Of a stretch of DNA of 48,235 bases, positions 1 to 8,970 are shown in pieces; the first letter of the stretch is position 1, and every line of letters begins with the position of its first letter. A program made the position numbers and the translations under genes. The notes under the pieces are model-generated. The model had not been told where the DNA came from and searched no databases. It saw only the letters and a list, made by a program, of their open reading frames with translations. Origin of the DNA: an uncultured Gammaproteobacteria bacterium. Lineage in GTDB: Bacteria > Pseudomonadota > Gammaproteobacteria > Pseudomonadales > UBA5518. Location of the stretch: contig CAIYPF010000051.1 in the NCBI GenBank assembly GCA_903928015.1, forward strand, positions 1 to 48,235, read 5' to 3'.

Positions 1-32
1 ATGGCCCGCTCCTACAGCAGGTCCTTGGTCGA

Positions 33-142
33 GCGCTTCGGGCCGTGGGTTCTCCCCGAGAGCGAGCGAGCGGGGAGGGCCCACGGCCCGAAGCGCGGGC
101 GCTGCAATCTTCAGGCAGCCCGAGTCGCGAAGCGCGGGCGCT
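33..142. repeat. Long palindromic hairpin plus 15-bp direct repeat upstream of the first operon
   Basis: Positions 33-58 pair with 71-96 across a 12-base loop. The stem is 26 bp with two T/G mispairs in its inner part. The sequence CGAAGCGCGGGCGCT at 89-103, which overlaps the right arm, recurs exactly at 128-142. No convincing gene covers 1-226, although an open frame runs through it. The arrangement looks like a REP-type intergenic element, or the terminator of an unseen upstream gene. No T-run follows, so a plain intrinsic terminator is less likely. The segment 143-226 is the leader of the first gene and shows no clear promoter. Confidence 0.6.
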
Positions 143-226
143 CCGAACTAAGCCGCGCGGATGATGGTCGGCGCACACCCCCGCGTTTATGCTTCGGCCC
201 GCAGTGCCCCACAGCCGGAGAAAAAA

Positions 227-2305
227 ATGTCAGGTCCCGTCAGCGTACGCATCCACGGTCGAATCGCGATCGCGGAGGTCGACCACCCGCCCGTGAACGC
301 CCTGTCCCACGGCGTGCGTGCCGGACTGATGGAGGCAGTGGAGCGCGTCGATGCCAGCCCCGAACTGGACGCATTGGTGATCATCTGTGCGGGGCGCACA
401 TTTTTCTCGGGCGCTGACATCAAGGAATTCGGCAAGCCGCCGCAATCGCCGCAACTGCCGCAGCTCATCGACCGCCTCGAAAGCGCGGCAAAACCCGTGG
501 TTGCGGCCATTCACGGCAAGGCGCTGGGAGGCGGACTGGAGCTTGCGCTGGGCTGCCATGCGCGTGTCGCCTTGTCTTCGGCGCGAATCGGACTGCCCGA
601 GGTGAAACTGGGTCTGGTGCCGGGCGCAGGCGGCACGCAGCGGCTGCCGCGGCTGGTGGGCTTTGCCGCAGCGGTTCCCATCGTGGCTGAAGGCGGCGAG
701 GTGCCGGCACCCAAGGCGCTGGCAATGGGCGCGCTGGACGCTGTGGTCGATACCGACCTCGAAGCTGCCGCCATCGCGCATGCCCAAGCGCTGGTTGCGG
801 GCGGCGCGCCCTTGCGCCGTACGCGGGATCTGCCCGCACCCGCGGCAGATGCGGCGCTCGTCGAAGAGACACGCAAGTCCCTGGCACGGAAAAAGCGCGG
901 CCACAGCGCACCGCAGGCCGCCATCGACGCCATCCTGCTCGCGCAGGAATTCCCCTTCGAGGAAGCGCTGCGTCGCGAGAACGCCCTCTGTCACGAATTG
1001 ATGCAGGGCGCGCAATCCAAAGCGCTGCGGCATCTCTTCGCCGCCGAGCGCGAGGTTGCACGCGTGCCGGGGCTGGAGGGCGTGGCGCCGCGCAGCGTGA
1101 GCACCGTGGGCGTGGTCGGCACCGGCACCATGGGGGCGGGCATCGTGCAGGCCTTCGCCAATGCCGGCTTCACGGTGATTGCCGTGGCCTCCAGCGAAGA
1201 AAAAGCGAGCGCCGCCATGGCGCGCATCGGCAAGGCCTACGCGGGGCTCGTCGCACGCGGGAGCCTTTCGCAGGACGAGTCGGACCGCCGCGTGGCGCGC
1301 ATCAGCGTGAGCGCTGAGCTCGCCGCGCTCGCGGGCGCCGATCTGGTGGTCGAATCCATCACCGAAGACCTCGCCCGCAAGCAGGCGCTGTTTGCCACGC
1401 TGGGAGCGGTCACCCGTCCCGGCGCCATTCTCGCGAGCAACACCTCCTACCTCGACATCGACACCCTCGCCGCGGCGAGCGGCCGTCCGGCCGATGTCTG
1501 CGGCATGCACTTCTTCAACCCCGCCAACGTCATGCGATTGCTCGAGAACGTGCGCGCGAGCGCCACCGCAACCGATGTGCTCGCGACCCTGATGGATACA
1601 GGCAAGCGCATCGGCAAGCTGCCCATCATGAGCGGCGTGTGCGAGGGCTTCGTGGTGAACCGTCTGCTCGCGAAGCGCTCCCGCGAGGGCTTTTTCATGC
1701 TGGAGGAAGGCGCCACGCCGGGACAGATCGACAAGGTGCTCACAGGCTTCGGTTTCCCGATGGGGCCCTACGCGCTCTCGGATCTCGCCGGCATCGATCT
1801 GCAGTACGCCGCGCGGCAAGTGCGCATGGCAGGGCTCACCGAGCGCGAGAAGAGCGCGGATTTCGTCGACCAGCTCTACGCCCTCGGGCGCTACGGGCAG
1901 AAGACCGGCGCGGGCTGGTACCGCTACGGGGAGGATCGCAAGCCGCAGCCCGATCCCGCAATCGCGGAACTGCTCGCCGCGCATGCTGCCGCACGCGGCA
2001 TCACGCAGCGCAGCGTGGGCGATCAGGAAGTGCTGGAGCGCTGCCTCTACGCCATGGTGAACGAGGGCGCGAAGCTGCTCGGCGAGGGCATCGTGGCGCG
2101 TCCGCACGAGGTGGATATCGCGATGGTGAACGCCATCGGCTGGCCCGATACCACGGGCGGCCCTCTGTGGTGGGCCGATGCCACCGGACTGCCCGCCGTG
2201 CGCGATGCGATGCTGCGTTATGCCGCCATCGCGGGCGATGAATACTGGATGCCTGCGCCGCTGATCGAGCGTTTGGTGGCAGAAGGCAAGGGCTTTTACG
2301 GCTGA
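227..2305 (+). CDS. FadB-type bifunctional enoyl-CoA hydratase / 3-hydroxyacyl-CoA dehydrogenase
   Basis: This 692-residue protein hydrates 2-enoyl-CoA and oxidises the resulting 3-hydroxyacyl-CoA with NAD in fatty-acid beta-oxidation. The N-terminal crotonase domain (about 1-190) has GGGLELALG with Glu105 and [14 protein letters not shown] with Glu125, matching the two catalytic glutamates of FadB. The NAD-binding fold begins at about residue 293 with GTGTMGAG (298-305). The dehydrogenase motif MHFFNP places the catalytic His at 428, and the C-terminal dehydrogenase helices follow. The ATG at 227 is chosen because GGAG lies 6 bases upstream; an upstream in-frame ATG at 161 has no such site and would add residues unlike the family. 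It is the first gene of a seven-gene block, with 10 bases to the next. The substrate may be a special acyl-CoA of this operon rather than bulk fatty acids (inference). Confidence 0.9.
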   Translation: MSGPVSVRIHGRIAIAEVDHPPVNALSHGVRAGLMEAVERVDASPELDALVIICAGRTFFSGADIKEFGKPPQSPQLPQLIDRLESAAKPVVAAIHGKALGGGLELALGCHARVALSSARIGLPEVKLGLVPGAGGTQRLPRLVGFAAAVPIVAEGGEVPAPKALAMGALDAVVDTDLEAAAIAHAQALVAGGAPLRRTRDLPAPAADAALVEETRKSLARKKRGHSAPQAAIDAILLAQEFPFEEALRRENALCHELMQGAQSKALRHLFAAEREVARVPGLEGVAPRSVSTVGVVGTGTMGAGIVQAFANAGFTVIAVASSEEKASAAMARIGKAYAGLVARGSLSQDESDRRVARISVSAELAALAGADLVVESITEDLARKQALFATLGAVTRPGAILASNTSYLDIDTLAAASGRPADVCGMHFFNPANVMRLLENVRASATATDVLATLMDTGKRIGKLPIMSGVCEGFVVNRLLAKRSREGFFMLEEGATPGQIDKVLTGFGFPMGPYALSDLAGIDLQYAARQVRMAGLTEREKSADFVDQLYALGRYGQKTGAGWYRYGEDRKPQPDPAIAELLAAHAAARGITQRSVGDQEVLERCLYAMVNEGAKLLGEGIVARPHEVDIAMVNAIGWPDTTGGPLWWADATGLPAVRDAMLRYAAIAGDEYWMPAPLIERLVAEGKGFYG

Positions 2306-2315
2306 GGACAGGCAC

Positions 2316-3521
2316 ATGGAATTCAGTCACTCGGCGCGCACACGCGAACTCCTGCAGCAACTGCAGGAGTTCATGGCAGCGAACGTCTACCCCAATGAGA
2401 TGCGCTACTACGAGCAGGTCGCCGAGGGCGGTCGCTGGGGCGAAGTGCCGCTGCTGCACGAATTGCAGGCGAAGGCCCGTGCCGCAGGTCTCTGGAATCT
2501 TTTCCTGCCACCGCCCACCACGCACGGCCCCGGCCTCACGAATGTGGAGTACGCGCCGCTCTGTGAGGCGATGGGCCGCATCCACTGGTCCTCGCAGGTC
2601 TTCAATTGCTCTGCGCCCGACACGGGAAACATGGAAACCCTCGAGCGTTTCGGCACCGAAGAGCAGAAGCGCGAATGGCTCGAGCCCCTGCTCTCGGGCG
2701 AGATCCGCTCCGCCTTCGCGATGACCGAGCCCGCGGTGGCTTCCAGCGATGCCACCAACATCGAGACGGCGATCCGCCCTGATGGTGCGGACTACGTGAT
2801 CAACGGCCGCAAGTGGTGGATATCGGGCGCGGGCGACGAGCGCTGCCGCATCTTCATCCTGATGGGCAAGACCGATCCCGAGGCCCCGCGCCATCGCCAG
2901 CAATCCATGATCCTGGTGCCGCGTGACACGCCCGGCATCCGCATCCTGCGCCCGTTGAGCGTCTTCGGTTATGACGACGCGCCGCACGGGCATATGGAGA
3001 TTGTGTTCGAGAATGTGCGCGTGCCTGCGCAGAACATCCTGCTCGGCGAGGGTCGCGGTTTCGAGATCGCGCAGGCAAGGCTGGGCCCGGGCCGAATCCA
3101 CCACTGCATGCGCCTGATCGGGCTCGCCGAGCGCGCGCTGGAGTCGATGTGCCTGCGCGCCAGAGGGCGCGTGGCGTTCGGCAAATCGCTTGCCGAGCAG
3201 GGCGTGACGCTGGAACGTATCGCCGAGTCGCGCATCCTGATCGACCAGGCGCGCCTGCTCACGCTGCGTGCGGCGTGGATGATGGACACGGTGGGCAACA
3301 AGACCGCCAAAGCCGAGATCGCGATGATCAAGGTGGCGGCGCCCAACATGGCCTGCCAGGTGATCGACTGGGCCATACAGCTTCACGGCGCTGCGGGTGT
3401 GAGCCAGGACTTCGCACTTGCCGCGTCCTACGCCCACGCGCGCAAATTGCGTTTCGCCGACGGACCGGACGAGGTGCACCGCGACCAGATCGCCCGCCTC
3501 GAGCTGGCCAGATACCGCTGA
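2316..3521 (+). CDS. Acyl-CoA dehydrogenase, ACAD10/11-like
   Basis: This 401-residue FAD enzyme has the ACAD fold: an N-terminal helical part, a middle beta domain with [17 protein letters not shown] and KWWISGAGD, and a C-terminal helical domain. The near-terminal motif ADGPDEVH is the signature of the ACAD10/ACAD11 branch; it puts an Asp where classic enzymes such as MCAD have their catalytic Glu region. Members of that branch, and LvaC of the Pseudomonas levulinate pathway, act on 4-hydroxyacyl-CoAs together with a phosphotransferase-like kinase. Exactly such a kinase follows one base after the stop codon. A GAGGA sequence lies in the short gap before the ATG. The likely role is conversion of a phosphorylated 4-hydroxyacyl-CoA, or plain acyl-CoA oxidation; the first is inferred from the neighbour. 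Confidence 0.9.
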   Translation: MEFSHSARTRELLQQLQEFMAANVYPNEMRYYEQVAEGGRWGEVPLLHELQAKARAAGLWNLFLPPPTTHGPGLTNVEYAPLCEAMGRIHWSSQVFNCSAPDTGNMETLERFGTEEQKREWLEPLLSGEIRSAFAMTEPAVASSDATNIETAIRPDGADYVINGRKWWISGAGDERCRIFILMGKTDPEAPRHRQQSMILVPRDTPGIRILRPLSVFGYDDAPHGHMEIVFENVRVPAQNILLGEGRGFEIAQARLGPGRIHHCMRLIGLAERALESMCLRARGRVAFGKSLAEQGVTLERIAESRILIDQARLLTLRAAWMMDTVGNKTAKAEIAMIKVAAPNMACQVIDWAIQLHGAAGVSQDFALAASYAHARKLRFADGPDEVHRDQIARLELARYR

Positions 3522-3522
3522 G

Positions 3523-4566
3523 ATGAGCGCCGCCGACCCCCATCGGCTGGATACCGGGGCGCTGGCGCTCTGGCTGCGGCGTGAACTCGGCGTGAGTGCG
3601 GGCGTGCTGGAGGCAGAGAAGTTTCCCGGGGGCCAGTCCAATCCCACGTACCTGTTGCGCGCCGACGGCGAGGCGCGCTGGGTACTGCGCAAAAAGCCGC
3701 CCGGTGTACTGCTGCCCTCCGCGCACGCCGTGGAGCGTGAGCACCGCGTGATGGCCGCGCTCGCGCAGAGCGATGTGCCGGTGCCGCGCATGGTGGCGCT
3801 GTGCACGGATGCCGATGTGGTGGGCACGCCGTTCTTCCTGATGGAGCTGGTACAGGGCCGCACCTTCTGGGATATGCGCATGCCGGGTGTGTCCGTGCCC
3901 GAACGTACCGCCATGTACGCCGACATGAACCGCGTGATTGCCGCTCTGCATGCGCTGGATCCGGCGGCCCTGGGCCTCGCGGATTTCGGCCGTCAGGGCG
4001 GGTATTTCGCGCGACAGATCACGCGCTGGAGCGCGCAGTACCGCGCCACCGAGACCGAGCGCATCGAGGCCATGGAGCATCTGATCGAGTGGCTGCCGGC
4101 TGCGCTGCCTGCGGGTCCGGAGCAGAGCTGTCTGGTGCACGGGGATTTCCGTATCGACAACCTGATCTTCCATCCCGAGGAGCCGCGCGTGGTGGCGGTG
4201 ATCGACTGGGAGCTCTCGACCATCGGACATCCGCTGGCGGATCTTGCCTATCACCTGATGTCGTGGCGGCTGCCACCGGAGGATTTTCGTGGCCTGGCCG
4301 GTGTCGATATCGATGCGCTCGGCATTCCCGGCGAACAGGCCTGTCTGCGGAGCTACCTCGAGCGCAATGCGGTGCCGGCGCCCGATCCGCGCGAGTGGGA
4401 ATTCGCCATCGCCTACAACCTGTTCAGGGTTGCCTGCATCCGCCAGGGCGTGATGAAGCGTGCGCTCGCGGGCAATGCCTCGAACGCCGCGGCACTCGAT
4501 GCCGGCCGACGCGCCCGACAGACAGCGGAGTTCGCGTGGCAGGCGGCCTGCGGAGTCCGGGCGTGA
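3523..4566 (+). CDS. Aminoglycoside-phosphotransferase-fold kinase, ACAD11/LvaA-like
   Basis: This 347-residue protein has the APH kinase fold. The N-lobe carries FPGGQSNPTYLL and the lysine-containing WVLRKKPPG. The catalytic loop VHGDFRIDNLIF is followed by the metal-binding VIDWELSTIGHPLADLAY, the usual HGDxxxxN and DWE pair. In human ACAD10/11 this domain is fused to an acyl-CoA dehydrogenase; here the two are adjacent genes separated by one base. By analogy with ACAD11 and LvaA, the likely reaction is phosphorylation of a 4-hydroxyacyl-CoA before dehydrogenase-assisted loss of phosphate. That function is inferred; the fold is clear. The ATG at 3523 is chosen because an open frame from 3418 would overlap the acyl-CoA dehydrogenase gene by about 100 bases. 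Confidence 0.88.
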   Translation: MSAADPHRLDTGALALWLRRELGVSAGVLEAEKFPGGQSNPTYLLRADGEARWVLRKKPPGVLLPSAHAVEREHRVMAALAQSDVPVPRMVALCTDADVVGTPFFLMELVQGRTFWDMRMPGVSVPERTAMYADMNRVIAALHALDPAALGLADFGRQGGYFARQITRWSAQYRATETERIEAMEHLIEWLPAALPAGPEQSCLVHGDFRIDNLIFHPEEPRVVAVIDWELSTIGHPLADLAYHLMSWRLPPEDFRGLAGVDIDALGIPGEQACLRSYLERNAVPAPDPREWEFAIAYNLFRVACIRQGVMKRALAGNASNAAALDAGRRARQTAEFAWQAACGVRA

Positions 4567-5432
4567 GCAAGGCGTTCGTGATGCGCTATGCCGCACATCT
4601 GGGGCTGCGCGGGCCGGAGCAGCCGCTCTTCCGGCACAGTGCGCGCTCCGCTGATCCCGTCGATCAGATCGCTTTTCTCGCGGAGCAGGGCTTCGCGGGT
4701 GTGCAGGACAACTTCCTCAAGCTGCGCCCCGTTGCCGAGCAGGAACGCATCGGCGTCGCACTTGCGCGATACGGCCTGCAGATGGGCAGCTTCAACAACA
4801 ATCCGCTGGCGTGGAACCGTCCGCTGTGGAGCCTCGCCGATCCCGCCGCGCAGGCAGAACTCGCGCGCGATCTGGAAGACTCCATCGCTGCCGCTGCACG
4901 CACGGGTGGGCGACATCTCACCTGCGTGACAGGGACAGGTCCGCGCGAGGGCGAGCCCGCGCCGAATGCCGCGCGCCAGGGGGCCGAGTTGCGGGGTATG
5001 GCTGAAAACCTCCGTCGCCTCGCGGATCGCGCGGCTGAGGGCGGCTGCATCCTCTGCGTGGAGCCGGTGGCCGCGGCGTGGATTCCCGGGCTTCTGGTGG
5101 CCACGCTTGCGGACGCACTGCAGGTCGTGCGCGCCGTGGCGCATCCTGCCGTGAAGTTGCTCTTCGACATCGCACACGTGCAGACCAGCGAGGGTGATGT
5201 GCTCCCGCGGCTTCGGCAGTGCTGGAGCGATGTCGCGTTGCTGCAGGCCGCGGACACGCCCGGGCGCCGCGATCTGGGCAGCGGGGAACTCGACTGGCCG
5301 GCGATACTGCGTGTCGTGCGTGAGCAGGGATATGCAGGGCTGATCGAGATCGAACACCTTCCGGCCGCGGACAGTGCCGAGGCCGAACACCAGTTGCTGC
5401 GCCGCCTGCGCGCAGTGGACGCAGCCATCTGA
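4563..5432 (+). CDS. TIM-barrel sugar isomerase / hydroxypyruvate isomerase-like protein
   Basis: This 289-residue protein belongs to the xylose-isomerase-like TIM-barrel family (AP endonuclease 2 fold), which includes hydroxypyruvate isomerase Hyi. Visible marks are MGSFNNNP, the metal-binding glutamate in CVEPVAAAWIPG, LLFDIAHVQ, and the late strand GLIEIEH. The GTG start at 4563 overlaps the previous stop codon as GTGA and has GGAG 7 bases upstream; the ATG at 4581 is a possible alternative. The overlap implies translational coupling with the kinase. The substrate is unknown. In this operon it could isomerise a small hydroxy-aldehyde or keto-acid released during substrate breakdown. Confidence 0.75.
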   Translation: MSKAFVMRYAAHLGLRGPEQPLFRHSARSADPVDQIAFLAEQGFAGVQDNFLKLRPVAEQERIGVALARYGLQMGSFNNNPLAWNRPLWSLADPAAQAELARDLEDSIAAAARTGGRHLTCVTGTGPREGEPAPNAARQGAELRGMAENLRRLADRAAEGGCILCVEPVAAAWIPGLLVATLADALQVVRAVAHPAVKLLFDIAHVQTSEGDVLPRLRQCWSDVALLQAADTPGRRDLGSGELDWPAILRVVREQGYAGLIEIEHLPAADSAEAEHQLLRRLRAVDAAI

Positions 5433-5445
5433 CAGGACACACGCG

Positions 5446-6489
5446 ATGACACGTCTCGATCACAGGATCTTCGATCTCGGCGGCCAATCACTGCACGCGG
5501 TGATCACGGGTGCCGGTCCGCCGGTGGTGTTCTGCCATGGCTTTCCCGGGCTCTGGTACAGCTGGCGCAAGCAATTGCCCGTCGTTGCCGCAGCGGGCTT
5601 TCGCGCCATCGCCGTTGACCAGCGCGGTTATGGGCGCTCCGACCGGCCCGTGGAGCCCGCGCTCTACGATGCGAACTTCGTGATGCAGGACATGCTCCGT
5701 CTGCTGGACGCGCTGGGCATCGAGCGCGCGGTATTCGTGGGGCATGACTTCGGCGCACAGCAGGTCTGCAACCTCGCGGTGCGCCACGCCGATCGCGTGG
5801 CGGGCGTGGTGATCATGAGTTGTCCTTACGATTTCGATCTCGCCGGCCGTGGTGGTCGCGGGCGCGACAAGTGCGAGACGGGAGAGGGTTCCTTTGCCAC
5901 GGGGCTGCGTCCGAGCGAAGCCTTCGCCGCCGTAGCGAGGCAGCACTTCTTCCACATGCACTACTTCCAGGCGATCGGTCCCGCGGAGCGCGAACTGGGC
6001 GCCGCACCGCGCGAATTCCTGCAGCGGCTTTTCTGGGCGCTGTCCAGCAAGGGCGAACTCGCGCGCTACAAGGATTTCCCCTCGGAAGGCACGGGATATC
6101 TCGATGTGCTGCCACCCGCGCCGCCCTTGCCCTGGCCGTGGATGAGCGAGGCCGACATGGACTTCTACGCAGAGGAGTTCAGCCGCGGCGGCCCCGACAC
6201 CGCGTTCATCGGCGGGCTCAATTCCTACCGCGTCGCCGACCGCAACTGGGAACTTGGCGAGCCCTGGGCCGATGCGCATATCGAGGTGCCGGCACTGTTC
6301 ATAGCGGGCGCAGACGACATCGTGCTGCAGATGGTGGGCCCCGCCGCGATCGACAGCATGCGCGCGCGCATCCCCGATCTTCGCGATGTTGTGCTGGTGC
6401 CGGAGGCGGGGCATTTCGTGCAGATGGAGCAGGCGGATGCCACCAACGCGGCACTTACCGGATTCCTGCGCGGTTTGAGTGCCCGCTGA
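5446..6489 (+). CDS. Alpha/beta hydrolase, epoxide hydrolase-like
   Basis: This 347-residue protein has the alpha/beta-hydrolase fold. HGFPGLWYSW (31-40) supplies the HGxP oxyanion motif. DQRGYGRSDRP follows. The nucleophile elbow is GHDFGAQ with Asp101. The late GAGHFVQMEQ-type segment carries the catalytic His. An Asp nucleophile together with HGFP points to the epoxide hydrolase / haloalkane or fluoroacetate dehalogenase branch rather than a serine esterase. There is no signal peptide, so it should be cytoplasmic. It follows the isomerase by 13 bases, with AGGA a few bases before the ATG. It could act on an epoxide or halogenated intermediate, but nothing in the sequence fixes the substrate. 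Confidence 0.82.
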   Translation: MTRLDHRIFDLGGQSLHAVITGAGPPVVFCHGFPGLWYSWRKQLPVVAAAGFRAIAVDQRGYGRSDRPVEPALYDANFVMQDMLRLLDALGIERAVFVGHDFGAQQVCNLAVRHADRVAGVVIMSCPYDFDLAGRGGRGRDKCETGEGSFATGLRPSEAFAAVARQHFFHMHYFQAIGPAERELGAAPREFLQRLFWALSSKGELARYKDFPSEGTGYLDVLPPAPPLPWPWMSEADMDFYAEEFSRGGPDTAFIGGLNSYRVADRNWELGEPWADAHIEVPALFIAGADDIVLQMVGPAAIDSMRARIPDLRDVVLVPEAGHFVQMEQADATNAALTGFLRGLSAR

Positions 6490-6512
6490 GTCCCACATTC
6501 CCGGAGTTTTCC

Positions 6513-8942
6513 ATGAGCAGCAATCCCCTCGAGACCCACGCCCGTGTCGTCATCATCGGCGGCGGGGTGGTGGGCTGTTCGATCCTCTACCACCTCGCCA
6601 AATTCGGGTGGAAAGACGTGGTGCTGCTCGAGCGCAGCGAACTTACCTCGGGTTCTTCCTGGCACGCGGCGGGGCAGATCCACACCATTTCATCCGACCC
6701 GAACATCTCGCGGCTGCAGGGTTACACGATCAATCTGTACAAGGAAATCGAGGCGGTCTCGGGCCACTCGATCGGCCTGCATTCCACGGGCGGTTTCTAT
6801 CTCGCCTCCAACCCCTCCTGGTACGACTACCTCAAACGCGAGCGCTCCAAGGCGCGTTACATGGGCCTCGATCAGGAATTCATCAGCGTCGAGGAGGCCG
6901 CGCGTCGTCACCCGCTCATTGACCCCAAACGCTACATCGCGGCGCTGTGGGATCCGCTCGATGGCGATATCGATCCCTCGGGCGTGGTCTATGCCTACGC
7001 CAAGGCCGCAAAGGTGCACGGCGCGAACTGGCACACGCGCACTCCGGTGATCGAGACGCGCCCGCGCGCCGATGGCACCTGGGACGTGGTCACGCCGCGC
7101 GGCACCATCCACGCGGAATACGTGGTGAACGCTGCGGGGTTGTGGGCGCGTGAGGTGGGTCATCTCGCCGGCATCCATCTGCCGGTGCAGCCCATGGAGC
7201 ACCACTACCTGATCACCGATGACATCCCCGAGATCGTCGCCCGCGGCGAGGAGCGCCTGCCGGCGGGCATCGATTACGAGGGGAACATGTACTTCCGGCA
7301 GGAGCGCAAGGGCATGCTGCTCGGCACCTACGAGCCGCGTGCCACGCCGTGGTCGCTGCGCGGTACGCCGCAGGACTTCGGGGCCGAGTTGCTCGCGCCC
7401 AAACTGGACAACATCGCCGAGCGCCTCGAGCTCGGTTTCGAGCGCATTCCCGCACTCGGGCGCGCGGGCATCAAGACCATCGTGAACGGCCCCTTCACCT
7501 TCGGGCCCGACGGCAACCCGCTGATCGGCCCGGTGCCGGGCCTGCGCAATTACTGGGTGGCGGTGGGCGTGATGGCCGGCTTCTGCCAGGGCGGCGGCGT
7601 GGGTCTCTGCATGGCCGAGTGGATGATCGACGGCGAGCCCTCGATCGATGTGTGGGCCATGGATGTCGCGCGCTTCGGTTCCTTTGCCACGCCCGATTGG
7701 GGCACGGTCAAAGCCACCGAAAACTACGAACGCCGCTTCGTGATGACCTTCCCCAACGAGACGCTGCCCAAAGGCCGCAGGCAGAAAACCACGGCGCTCT
7801 ACGACACGCTGACGGCGAAGGGCGCGGTGTGGGCTCAGGGCTTCGGGCTGGAGCATGCGCTCTGGTTTGGCGACGGCCCGGAGGATGCGCACGAGCAGCC
7901 CACCTTCCGGCGATCGCGTGCGCACGCGTACGTTGCCCGAGAGGTAAAAGCCGTGCGCGAGGCGGTGGGTGCGCTGGAGATCGCGAATTTCTCCAAGCAC
8001 GCGGTGAACGGCCCCGGCGCGCGGGAATTCCTTGATCGCATGCTCGCGGGCCGGATTCCGCAACCCGGTCGCATGGCGCTCACGCCCATGCTCACGCCCA
8101 AGGGCAAGCTCTACGGCGATCTCACCGTGGCCTGCTTGGGGCCGGAAGAATTTCTGCTGTTCGGCTCGGGCGCGATGCAGGAGGCACACCGCCGCTGGTT
8201 CGAGCGCCATCTGCCGCCGGGCGGCGTGCAGTACCGCAACGTGAGCGACGAGTTGCACGGCATCGCCATCGCCGGCCCGCGTTCGCGCGAATTGCTGGAG
8301 CGCATCAGCCGTGACGATGTCTCGAACGAGGCTTTCCGGTTCCTCGACATCCGGCGCGGTTTCGCGGGCGGTGTGCCCGCCACGGTGGCGCGCATTTCCT
8401 TCAGCGGCGAACTGGGCTACGAGATCTACGTGGCGCCGCCGTGGCAGCGGCGCCTTGCCGAAGCCATCGAGGAGGCAGGCGCGGATCTGGGGCTGCGCTG
8501 GTATGGCGCACGTGCACTGATGAGCCTGCGCCTTGAAAAGGGTTGGGGCGTGTGGACGCAGGATTACCGCCCGGATTTCACGCCGGCTGAAAGCGGCCTG
8601 GACGGCATGATCCGCTGGGACAAGGATTTCATCGGCAAGGAGGCGGCGCTTGCGCAACGCACCGCAGGCCCGAAACGCAGTCTGGTAACGCTGGTGGTGC
8701 AGACGGCAGACATCGACGTCTCTGGCGACGAGGCCGTGCTGCAGGGCGATGCCGCGGTGGGCTATGTGTCCTCGGGTGGCTACGCACACCACGTGGGCAA
8801 ATCCGTGGCGCTTGCCTACGTGCCGCCGGCGCTCGCGCTGCCAGGCACTGCGCTTGATGTCGAGATCAACGGCGAGCGTTTTGCCGCGGTGGTGCAGGGC
8901 GAGCCGCTCTACGACCCGTCCGGCGCGCGTATGCGCAGCTGA
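6513..8942 (+). CDS. FAD oxidoreductase-GcvT fusion, dimethylglycine/sarcosine dehydrogenase family
   Basis: This 809-residue protein has an N-terminal DAO-type FAD domain (about 10-370) with the dinucleotide motif VIIGGGVVGCS. TSGSSWHAAG follows; its His51 matches the histidine that covalently holds FAD in dimethylglycine and sarcosine dehydrogenases. A linker domain follows, then a GcvT-like tetrahydrofolate-binding aminomethyltransferase domain (about 430-700) and its C-terminal barrel. Known relatives oxidise an N-methyl group and pass the one-carbon unit to tetrahydrofolate. The length matches the family (about 810-860). It lies 23 bases after the hydrolase and 28 before an MttB-like methyltransferase, so the pair probably removes N-methyl groups in sequence (inference). 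CGGAG lies about 8 bases before the ATG. Confidence 0.9.
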   Translation: MSSNPLETHARVVIIGGGVVGCSILYHLAKFGWKDVVLLERSELTSGSSWHAAGQIHTISSDPNISRLQGYTINLYKEIEAVSGHSIGLHSTGGFYLASNPSWYDYLKRERSKARYMGLDQEFISVEEAARRHPLIDPKRYIAALWDPLDGDIDPSGVVYAYAKAAKVHGANWHTRTPVIETRPRADGTWDVVTPRGTIHAEYVVNAAGLWAREVGHLAGIHLPVQPMEHHYLITDDIPEIVARGEERLPAGIDYEGNMYFRQERKGMLLGTYEPRATPWSLRGTPQDFGAELLAPKLDNIAERLELGFERIPALGRAGIKTIVNGPFTFGPDGNPLIGPVPGLRNYWVAVGVMAGFCQGGGVGLCMAEWMIDGEPSIDVWAMDVARFGSFATPDWGTVKATENYERRFVMTFPNETLPKGRRQKTTALYDTLTAKGAVWAQGFGLEHALWFGDGPEDAHEQPTFRRSRAHAYVAREVKAVREAVGALEIANFSKHAVNGPGAREFLDRMLAGRIPQPGRMALTPMLTPKGKLYGDLTVACLGPEEFLLFGSGAMQEAHRRWFERHLPPGGVQYRNVSDELHGIAIAGPRSRELLERISRDDVSNEAFRFLDIRRGFAGGVPATVARISFSGELGYEIYVAPPWQRRLAEAIEEAGADLGLRWYGARALMSLRLEKGWGVWTQDYRPDFTPAESGLDGMIRWDKDFIGKEAALAQRTAGPKRSLVTLVVQTADIDVSGDEAVLQGDAAVGYVSSGGYAHHVGKSVALAYVPPALALPGTALDVEINGERFAAVVQGEPLYDPSGARMRS

Positions 8943-8970
8943 TGCCACGCCACGCGAGGGAACTGCAGTG

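Noticed and set aside
1-417. Open frame from the first base, encoding a 138-residue Arg-rich peptide
   Set aside because: It runs through the hairpin and into the FadB-type gene in another frame, with composition typical of a GC-rich shadow frame.
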